From Plecoglossus altivelis (Eukaryota > Chordata > Actinopteri > Osmeriformes > Plecoglossidae), in assembly GCA_036571765.1 (NCBI GenBank), contig BROE01000028.1:3347889-3411888 (forward strand): a stretch of DNA of 64,000 nucleotides, given 5' to 3'. The position numbers and the translations under genes are program-made. Below, in pieces: positions 57,217 through 64,000 of the stretch (its first letter is position 1; each line of letters starts with the position of its first letter). Below the pieces are notes generated by a model. That model did no database searches and had not been told where the DNA came from. It saw only the letters and a list, made by a program, of their open reading frames with translations.

Positions 57217-60200
57217 ACACACACACACACACACAGACACACACAGACACACACACTTCAACAAGAAGCACATTCAGAGGCAAACGGCGATGAAGAGATG
57301 GTGGTTAGAGATGGGACAGGAAGTGTTTGTGCTGAGCCAGAGGCACTTCCTCTCTGTGGCCAGTCTGATGACAGAACCTGAAGAGGTGCTATGCAGTGTC
57401 ACCTAGCAACCACTATCAGCCCTCATGCCATGTCGGTGTTCACACTGACAGACTTATCTAGAAGAGTGTGGAGATTTAGTCATGTAGTTAGTAGCCTGTG
57501 CTTTCCTTTAAAGGGGCTATTTAAAATGAGAACCTGACCAGCTACTGTATGAAATATAATTATATATATTTATAACATATTTTTATAAAAACATGTTTTA
57601 AAAAAAAAAAGTCCTGTTGAATCACTTCAAACAGCAGTCACCAAAATGGTGGCTTTGGTTTGGTGTTCTACAGACAGGAATGAAAAACCACTTCCTGTTT
57701 GCTTTTAGCAGAGCTTCATGCAAATCGTGTCACTGAATTTTCCTCCTTGATCCACTTCTCACTTCTCCACAGCCTTGACTGTGTTGCACAGCTCTGCTGC
57801 GTGCTAGCGCCACGTACCATCCCGTGACAGGAAGGAGTGTGGCAATTGCAGCTTTAACGCATCGTGGCAGCCGAAACGGCGCACAGACAGGGAGTGTGTA
57901 AGGGGGAGGGGTTAGTGGGTGAGGGGGAGGGGTTAGTGGGTGAGGGAGAGATGAGGGGGTAGTGGGTGAGGGAGAGATGAGGGGGGAGTAGTGGAGGGAG
58001 AGATGAGGGGTTAGAAGGTGAGGGAGGGGTGAGTAGGTGAGGGAGAGATGAGGGGTTAGTGGGTGAGGGAGAGATGAGGGGTTAGTAGTGGAGGGAGAGA
58101 TGAGGGGTGAGTAGGTGAGGGAGGGGGTGAATAGGTGAGGGAGGGGTGAGCGGTTAGTAGGTGAGAAGGGGTGAATAGGTGAGGGAGCGGTGAGCGGTTA
58201 GTAGGTGAGAAGGGGTGAGTAGGTGAGAAGGGATGAGTGGGTGAGGGAGGGGGTTAGTTGATGGAGGGGGTGAGGGCCAGATATTCACTTGCTACTGAAG
58301 GCAACAGCAATGGTCTCGATGGCCTTCTCAAAGTCATTCTTTTCCAACTCGTTCGACACTTCATAGTGGAATCCTGAAACAGACCACATGAAGCCATTCA
58401 TGAACCTGCGTGATACTTCACTGAGCCTCATCAAGACCCAGAAATCGTCAGATCACCACGCGGTGACTTCAACACCGTCGTTCACAACCCTTCGACGTGT
58501 CATACTCTGAGTTCCATGGCTCTCACAGTCCCAACCCTCCACCCTCGGCCCGTCTAAAGTTTAGAGGTCTAAACGTACTGACCTTTGACCTTGGAGATGA
58601 GTTTTCCTGCGGCGGTGAGGATCTCTACCGTGTTGAGGAGGGGGTAGGTGTTGATGACCTGACGCAGAATCCTCAGGACCTCCCCCAGACACACGTGAGC
58701 CACGGGACGGCGGCTCTCCTGCTTGTCTACGAGCAGACAGACAGGCAGTCAGACAGACAGGTAGACAGACAGACAGACAGACAGGACAGGTCCAATGTAT
58801 CTGATGTATCCAGACAACATCCGCAGTCACACTACGACGAGACTGCTTCGCATCTCTGTGCGTCTGACTGGAGGTCTGGGTTCTGGTTAAGATGCAACAC
58901 CAGCAGAGACATCTCTACAATCTCCACCGACCACACAGATCGAACATCCTTTAGAGCAGGGGTCTCCAATCCTGGTCCTCGAGGGCCGCTGTCCTGAAGG
59001 TTTTAGATGTTTCCCTCCTCCAGCACACCTGATTCTAATGAATGAGCCATTACCAAGCTCTGTGGAAGCTTCATAAATACCCTTTATTAGAGTCAGGTGT
59101 GCTGGAGCAGGGAAACATCTAAAACCTTCAGGACAGCGGCCCTCGAGGACCAGGATTGGAGAACCCTGCTCTAAAGGATGTTCGATCTGTGTGGTCGGTG
59201 GAGATTGTAGAGATGTCTCTGCTGGTGTTGCATCTTAACCAGAACCCAGACCTCCAGTCAGACGCACAGAGATGCGAAGCAGTCTCGTCGTAGTGTGACT
59301 GCGGATGTTGTCTGGATACATCAGATACATTGGACCTGTCCTGTCTGTCTGTCTGTCTGTCTACCTGTCTGTCTGACTGCCTGTCTGTCTGCTCGTAGAC
59401 AAGCAGGAGAGCCGCCGTCCCGTGGCTCACGTGTGTCTGGGGGAGGTCCTGAGGATTCTGCGTCAGGTCATCAACACCTACCCCCTCCTCAACACGGTAG
59501 AGATCCTCACCGCCGCAGGAAAACTCATCTCCAAGGTCAAAGGTCAGTACGTTTAGNNNNNNNNNNNNNNNNNNNNNNNNNNNNNNNNNNNNNNNNNNNN
59601 NNNNNNNNNNNNNNNNNNNNNNNNNNNNNNNNNNNNNNNNNNNNNNNNNNNNNNNNNNNNNNNNNNNNNNNNNNNNNNNNNNNNNNNNNNNNNNNNNNNN
59701 NNNNNNNNNNNNNNNNNNNNNNNNNNNNNNNNNNNNNNNNNNNNNNNNNNNNNNNNNNNNNNNNNNNNNNNNNNNNNNNNNNNNNNNNNNNNNNNNNNNN
59801 NNNNNNNNNNNNNNNNNNNNNNNNNNNNNNNNNNNNNNNNNNNNNNNNNNNNNNNNNNNNNNNNNNNNNNNNNNNNNNNNNNNNNNNNNNNNNNNNNNNN
59901 NNNNNNNNNNNNNNNNNNNNNNNNNNNNNNNNNNNNNNNNNNNNNNNNNNNNNNNNNNNNNNNNNNNNNNNNNNNNNNNNNNNNNNNNNNNNNNNNNNNN
60001 NNNNNNNNNNNNNNNNNNNNNNNNNNNNNNNNNNNNNNNNNNNNNNNNNNNNNNNNNNNNNNNNNNNNNNNNNNNNNNNNNNNNNNNNNNNNNNNNNNNN
60101 NNNNNNNNNNNNNNNNNNNNNNNNNNNNNNNNNNNNNNNNNNNNNNNNNNNNNNNNNNNNNNNNNNNNNNNNNNNNNNNNNNNNNNNNNNNNNNNNNNNN

Positions 60201-63200
60201 NNNNNNNNNNNNNNNNNNNNNNNNNNNNNNNNNNNNNNNNNNNNNNNNNNNNNNNNNNNNNNNNNNNNNNNNGAGAGAGGGAGAGAGAGGGAGGGAGGGA
60301 GAGAGGGAGAGAGAGAGAGAGAGAGAGGGAGGGAGAGGGGGGGAGGGGAGAGAGAGGGGGGAGAAAGAGACAGAGAGAGACAGAAAGAGATAGATAGAGA
60401 GAGAGAGAGATAGATAGATAGAGAGACAGAAAAAGAGAGAGGAAGCTTGAGCAAAGAAAAAAAAAGAAAAACGGCCCCACCCTTCCCCTCCCACACAGGA
60501 TCACGTGAGCCAGGGAATGAGGGAGGGGCATGTGTGTGTGTGTGTCTGTGTGTCTGTGTGTGTGTGAGTGTGTGTGTGTGGAGGGGGGCTATTGTTTAAG
60601 CTAACCTGAGGATCATCATGTAGGATTGTTCGGAGGCTCCAGAACTTAAGAGAAAACAACACGTCTTAGAAGAACAATGGTGGACTGTCACCACGACGAC
60701 CCAAACAGAGCCCACACCCACAAACAAAGACAGTAATGACAAGACGTATCTGCATGTTTCCATCACAGCAACAGCAAGCCCAGCCTGGCAGACGGACATC
60801 CCAGACTACCCATCTTAAAGCCTCTGCAGACAGCAGGGCCATTCCTCCAAGATCTCGTTCCCTTGGGAACCATTAGTCTCTAACGAGTATCTAAACAGTC
60901 GATTACCCAGGTTCTAGGTCCAGCGGACACATTATTTTAGCCATTAGGCATGTCTGGGCCAGATACGTATTTACTTAAAAGTCAATCCAATTCTGTTTCC
61001 TTTGGGATTAATGAAGTGAATGAAAGAAGGGGGTGGTGTGTGTGTGTGTTGTTACAGGAGCCAGCTGGTGTCTGTGTTCGCTCTCACCCTCCAGAAGCAT
61101 GAAAGGAGGAGGTGGGGTGTGTGTGTGCGGGCGTGTGTGTGAGCGTGTGTGCGGGTGTGTGTGTGCGTGTGTGCGGGTGTGTGTGTGTGTGCGTGGGTGT
61201 GTGTGTGTTGGGACAGAAGCCCGCTGGTGTCTGTGTTGGCTCTCACCCTCCAGCAGCACCACGTCCTTCAGTTTCTCCACAGCCTCAGCGAAGCGGGCCA
61301 CGTCTCTCAGCAGAGCGGGGATGTCCTCCACCTCGATGGCCGTGCTCTCGGGGCCCTCGGCCAGCGGGCTGGGGCTGGACGCCCCCTTGGCCTGGGCCTT
61401 GGTAAACACCCAGGACTGGAGGGGGAAGCCGGCCGCGCTGGCGTGCCGGCTGAGGGCCGTGGGCCTCTTCAGGGTGGACACCGGGGAGGAGACGCCCACC
61501 CCCGTCATCCTGGGGTTGGGCGTTCCAGGGCAGGAGAGAGAGGGGTCCGGGGAGACACCGGACGGGATGGTGAGGGTGGAGGAGGAGAGGGAGGACAAAA
61601 GGGTGGCATCAACACCATCGCGACGGGGCAGCTCCTGGAGGATGGAGAGCTGGGGTTGGGGAAGAGGAAGGGAGAGAGAGAGAACAGAGAGAGAGAGAGA
61701 GAAAACCGAGAGAGAGAACAGAGAGAGAGAGACAGAAAGTGGCAGAGAGACGTAGAGAGAGGCAGAGAGAGGGAGAGAGAGAAGGAGAGAGAGACAGAGA
61801 GAGAGAAAGAGAGAGAGAAAGAGCGAGAGAGACAGAAAGAGGCAGAGAGAGATGGAGAGAGAGGCAGAGAGACAGAAAGAGAGAGACAGAAAGAGGCAGA
61901 GAGAGATATGGAAAGAGAGGCAGAGAGAGAGGGAGACGAAGAGGCGGAGAGATGGAGAGAGGGGGAGAGAGAGAGGGTCAGGGGAATGACTTGTAGTGGT
62001 CTGAGGATTGTGTGAGGATTGTGTGAGGATTTTGTGAGGACTGTGTGAGGACTGTGTGAGGACTGTGTGAGGACTGTGTGAGGACTGTGTGAGGATTGTG
62101 TGAGGATTGTGTGAGGACTGTGTGAGGACTGTGTGAGGATTGTGTGAGGATTGTGTGAGGATTGTGTGGTGCCTCGGACCCTAAACAAAGCAGTAATATG
62201 AGCGTCTGGTGTAACGGGCTGGTATGTTTTGGTCAGGGATGGATTTGCTGCTGTTGGTAAACAGACAAACACAGACTTTCACAAGATCCTGTTTTGTGTT
62301 GCGCAACTCTTCCTCTCCTCTGCCTGCCACACCCTGAGACGGCACTAGCACAGGGGAAACGCTGTCAGCTTGCGGTAGTTACACCAAACAAACGTCTAGC
62401 TGGTTGTGTTTCTAACTGAAACCTGTGCAAAGATTTAAATATTCCTGTGCTGTGAATCTGTACGTCTCACCTTCAAATCAAAGAAGTTATGTTAAAGTTC
62501 AACTGCAGTTATAAAACAGTTTGAAATCTATGATACTAGACCATTTTCTAGCAGAGAACCACAATGTTCAGTACAGGGACTAGGTTAGACTCTAAACCTA
62601 ACCACCTTAACGTCCTGCCCCTCAGGTTACCTATCGCACCTCGCCACATGAGGGCGCCAGAGAGACCACTGGAGCAGGTGCGACTTCCACATCTGCCCCG
62701 GGAAATACCTTTTATGGAAAGGCGGTTTCAACATCCAATATCAGACTGAAACGCAAGCGGTTCAAGTGCTTTGTGCGTGGGAGTCAGAAAATGAAGAATC
62801 TAAGATTTGGGGAAGATAAAAGTATTGCATGTTTGACTCACCTGCTTGAGTAGGACATTTGGGCGGTTGGGTAAAATGTCCAGTCTGCTTTTGGATTTAG
62901 ACTCGGCCTTCTTTACCCTCTGGCCAGTCGAATACGGGTTGTAGCTACTTTTACCTGCACGTTTCAGCATGCTCTTTCTAGCGTGTGTTTTGCATCTAAA
63001 AAGTACAGTAAACTAACCTGACAACCTAAAGGTTTTGACAACCAAAACCTTAAAAACAGAAGTTACCGCCAAAGGGCACATGAGACGTCATGCCAGTCTC
63101 ACTAGACTTAATCAACATTATTTTGTGTAATCAAAATATAGAGAGAAAAAAAAACTATTCAAATGACTTTAAAGGATGTTATTCTATTCAACTTTCCTTT

Positions 63201-63618
63201 TGACTCATTTCGTCTTTCGCTGACATGTTGGGGAGATTCACAGCAAGTCATTTCTCAATCTTACCTACAGTAGACGGTGTACGCACTTGTTGGTGCCATT
63301 AGCATAACCGTTACAATAGGGGAACTAAACCTCTCTTTGTATCTGAGTCCGTTTGTCTCTTGCTCTCTTTCAACGCCCCATCTTCACGATGCATCCAGTG
63401 AATATCCGCGGATCCGCGACAGCGATACTGTCATATTATCGATCTTGTTGTAGCCGGCAGACGGACAGTGGAGTAGACTGCAAGTCGAGTGTGACTGACA
63501 GAGGAAATAGTGATGTTCTACTTACTGCTGCGGTGCTTTGTGGACCAGGGCTTCCGGCTCTGCTTTTCTTGGAGATAGACGGTGTCTTGATCAAATCCCG
63601 TTTCTTCCTGGAGAACAT
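48390..63618 (-). CDS. arhgap45: Rho GTPase-activating protein 45 (HMHA1)
   Basis: The protein bends membranes and switches off Rho-family GTPases, chiefly in blood cells. Exons: 63526-63618, 61247-61649, 58583-58726, 58289-58373, 57039-57111, 56450-56519, 56207-56341, 55900-55961, 54941-55046, 54685-54753, 54296-54460, 53594-53731, 53061-53251, 52656-52774, 52339-52425, 52119-52220, 51871-52034, 51307-51495, 51013-51150, 50605-50870, 50012-50243, 49632-49737, 48390-48910; about 1,219 residues. The N-terminus MFSRKKRDLIKTPSISKKSR matches human HMHA1. An F-BAR region spans about 240-580. A C1 zinc finger (HRMKKLRTPAKCRECDSYVY to CHKRC) lies at about 705-755. RhoGAP lies at about 770-990, with the arginine finger in GIYRVNG and NKMSPSNLGIVFGPSLMRP. 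The C-terminus AEFV matches the family's EFV end. Phases agree except at exon 54941-55046, which looks frameshifted. A gap and a fold-back duplication sit in intron 2. Confidence 0.94.
48902..49250. repeat. GGA-rich tract
   Basis: Purine-rich GGA/GAGGAA sequence on the plus strand lies directly upstream (transcript sense) of the last arhgap45 exon, giving a very long polypyrimidine tract on the sense strand. The Ser and Glu homopolymer open frames are by-products. Confidence 0.8.
49413..49614. mobile_element. hAT-type MITE, copy 2
   Basis: This 202-base element has terminal inverted repeats CAGGGGTCTCCAATCCTGG and long inner palindromic arms (TTTTAGATGTTTCCCTGCTC and its complement). The flanking octamers GTCTATAC and ATCTATAT match at six of eight places, fitting an aged 8-base target duplication. 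It lies in the last intron of arhgap45. Confidence 0.85.
50246..51010. repeat. GA tract and TG microsatellite near RhoGAP exons
   Basis: GA-rich simple sequence at 50246-50480 and (TG)n at about 50966-51010. The latter ends three bases from the donor of exon 51013-51150. Confidence 0.8.
52434..52471. repeat. (CA)n microsatellite
   Basis: A pure CA run of about 38 bases lies eight bases above the acceptor of arhgap45 exon 52339-52425. Confidence 0.85.
52825..52920. repeat. Telomere-like CCTAACCC minisatellite
   Basis: About 4.4 copies of a 22-base unit, CCTAACCCGAGACCTAACCC plus two bases, lie in an arhgap45 intron. Each unit holds two CCTAACCC blocks, close to the vertebrate telomere repeat but interrupted. 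Confidence 0.85.
53275..54145. repeat. GA, TG and cryptic CA arrays in arhgap45 introns
   Basis: GA-rich sequence lies at 53275-53395, TG with GTCAGCGCCTG interruptions at 53440-53588, and a CA array broken by ATGCACACAGACAC and ATTACACACA units at 53740-54145. The exon 53594-53731 sits between the last two. Confidence 0.8.
54462..54800. repeat. CA and GA microsatellites
   Basis: (CA)n and CACG units occur at about 54470-54533, GA at 54586-54660 and (CA)n at 54771-54799, around arhgap45 exon 54685-54753. Confidence 0.75.
55047..55860. repeat. GA-rich block with a duplicated 70-bp flank
   Basis: Purine-rich sequence fills most of this intron. A unique segment at 55373-55445 (ATGGACCATACCAA, AGTACTTAAT, TACCGAAA, CCGAAGCC) recurs in diverged form at about 55818-55885 on the other side of a GA tract, pointing to a local tandem duplication. 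Confidence 0.7.
57140..58275. repeat. (CA)n tract and a GTGAGGGAGAGATGAGGGG minisatellite
   Basis: A long (CA)n lies at 57148-57255. About 370 bases of units near GTGAGGGAGAGATGAGGGGT with TAGTGG or AGTAG spacers lie at 57900-58270. Unique intron sequence lies between, and the array ends 14 bases before arhgap45 exon 58289-58373. Confidence 0.8.
58957..59168. mobile_element. hAT-type MITE, copy 3, at the palindrome centre
   Basis: The element starts CAGGGGTCTCCAATCCTGG and ends with the complement (one mismatch, GAACCCTG). It is closely related to the copy at 49413-49614. In place of a direct 8-base target duplication, the flanks are inverted copies of each other (CTTTAGAG on the left, CTCTAAAG on the right), as expected if the right flank is a reflected copy of the left. 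Confidence 0.85.
59399..59542 (+). pseudogene. Inverted duplicate of an arhgap45 exon, likely an artefact
   Basis: This is an identical reverse-strand copy of exon 58583-58726, encoding the RRPVAHVCLGEVLRILRQVI segment. Identity in the exon, introns and microsatellite argues against an old duplication. It should not be counted as a gene. Confidence 0.85.
59557..60272. other. Assembly gap (716 N)
   Basis: Undetermined bases in arhgap45 intron 2 are bounded by the fold-back arm on the left and a GA tract on the right. Confidence 0.99.
60273..62168. repeat. GA/TG tracts and an 11-bp minisatellite in arhgap45
   Basis: GA-rich sequence occupies 60273-60445 and 61665-61975, TG-rich sequence 60530-60582 and 61110-61208, and about 16 units of GTGTGAGGACT or GTGTGAGGATT occupy 61998-62168. 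The exon 61247-61649 lies between them. Confidence 0.8.
61048..61105 (-). pseudogene. Partial copy of the 3' end of an arhgap45 exon
   Basis: CTGGTGTCTGTGTTCGCTCTCACCCTCCAG and flank closely match 61224-61252, covering the donor and the last codons (LLEG) of exon 61247-61649, about 170 bases away. A G/T-rich array separates the two. It is probably a small tandem duplication that includes a second usable splice donor. Confidence 0.6.
62169..62841. other. arhgap45 intron, no feature seen
   Basis: Unique intron sequence between the common exon 61247-61649 and the alternative first exon. No further exon could be supported. Confidence 0.4.
62842..62970 (-). CDS. arhgap45: Alternative first exon of arhgap45
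   Basis: ATG at 62970 opens 43 codons (MLKRAGKSSYNPYSTGQRVK and on) ending LLKQ at a CAG/GTGAGT donor. Phase 0 fits the same downstream exon (61247-61649) used by the MFSRKK exon. The peptide is basic and unlike the other N-terminus. It would give an isoform from a promoter about 650 bases further downstream. A short ATG-CAA-AAC-ACA-CGC-TAG frame lies just upstream. Confidence 0.65.
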
Positions 63619-63862
63619 CTTCAAAGTACCTTTGCCGTCCATCCCGACTACTTTTTTCAACTTAACGGACAGCCCCCCCACCCACCCCCCGAATCTCCAC
63701 TTAAGTGCGCAGCCACTTACGGGCACTTCTATGCCATTAAATCCAACCGTCAGGCACGTTAAGGTTCTCTCTCGCTTCCTCGTGTTGTCACACATTGAAC
63801 GCGCAGGCTCACTGACAGCTCACCACCAACAGTCAGTGTAGCCGCCGCATCCGCTTAACGTT

Positions 63863-63915
<53 letters not shown>

Positions 63916-64000
63916 GGAAGAGCCTCGCGTAGAGATCGGACCGCATCTCTTGTATTTACATGTGTTCAGTCAATCGAGAAACTATAAAAACACGTTCGAA
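63619..64000 (-). promoter_or_regulatory. arhgap45: arhgap45 5' UTR / upstream region with a (CT)n tract
   Basis: This flank lies above the MFSRKK start codon. It contains a pure (CT)n run at about 63868-63914, which is (GA)n on the gene's sense strand and could act as a GAGA-type promoter element. No other gene is visible before the window ends. Confidence 0.4.

Larger units (their letters stand above)
58569..59556. repeat. 988-base fold-back palindrome (probable misassembly)
   Basis: The sequence from 58569 to about 59062 is the reverse complement of 59063 to 59556 with almost no differences. The axis at 59062.5 is the exact centre of the MITE at 58957-59168. The right arm therefore carries an inverted plus-strand copy of arhgap45 exon 58583-58726 (at 59399-59542) and its (CAGA)n tract, and it stops at the first N of the gap. 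Confidence 0.93.

Noticed and set aside
59128..60531. Open frames of over 300 codons crossing the second gap
   Set aside because: They run through 716 undetermined bases. Their non-N part is a by-product of the GA repeat and the reflected arhgap45 exon.

Overview
The window is vertebrate nuclear DNA, most likely from a ray-finned (teleost) fish. The genes are split into short exons with GT-AG introns. Introns are packed with CA/GA microsatellites and minisatellites. There are two copies of a tRNA-derived SINE with a (GGAT)n tail and three copies of a small hAT-type inverted-repeat element. The species cannot be named from the sequence. No bacterial, plasmid, phage or CRISPR features were seen. 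Coding exons were assembled by hand from splice signals, phase and known protein families. Almost none of the long open frames in the low-complexity DNA are real. Layout: (1) 1-1352, minus strand: the first two exons of a Rab11 GTPase (rab11b-like), running off the left edge. (2) 2141-5293, minus: a nine-exon gene for a ~726-residue coiled-coil protein that I do not recognise. (3) 7896-38801, minus: pip5k1c, PIP5K type I gamma, with the kinase core, an expanded Pro/Ser-rich tail and the separate talin-binding exon. Its introns hold most of the repeats and one 486-base gap. (4) 40339-44057, minus: gpx4, a selenoprotein with an in-frame TGA for selenocysteine and a SECIS element in the 3' UTR. 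Intron 1 holds a broken copy of its first exon. (5) 44602-46478, plus: polr2e (RPB5), complete at 210 residues and head-to-head with gpx4. (6) 48390-63618, minus: arhgap45 (HMHA1), with F-BAR, C1 and RhoGAP domains and two alternative first exons. A 716-base gap interrupts it. ARHGAP45-POLR2E-GPX4 is also the gene order on human 19p13.3; PIP5K1C and RAB11B lie elsewhere on 19p13, so this is a fish segment of that ancestral block. The genes do not form one pathway: they cover recycling-endosome traffic (Rab11), PI(4,5)P2 synthesis at adhesions (PIP5K1C), lipid-peroxide detoxification (GPX4), transcription (RPB5) and Rho inactivation (ARHGAP45). The most notable observations are: a near-perfect 988-base fold-back palindrome centred on an inverted-repeat element next to the second gap, probably a misassembly that creates a false plus-strand exon; an arhgap45 exon with conserved residues in three different frames; a duplicated gpx4 first-exon region with two possible short-form start exons; an array of eight perfect TGACGTCA (CRE) sites ending at a pip5k1c splice donor; and a 21-base repeat translated in the pip5k1c tail.
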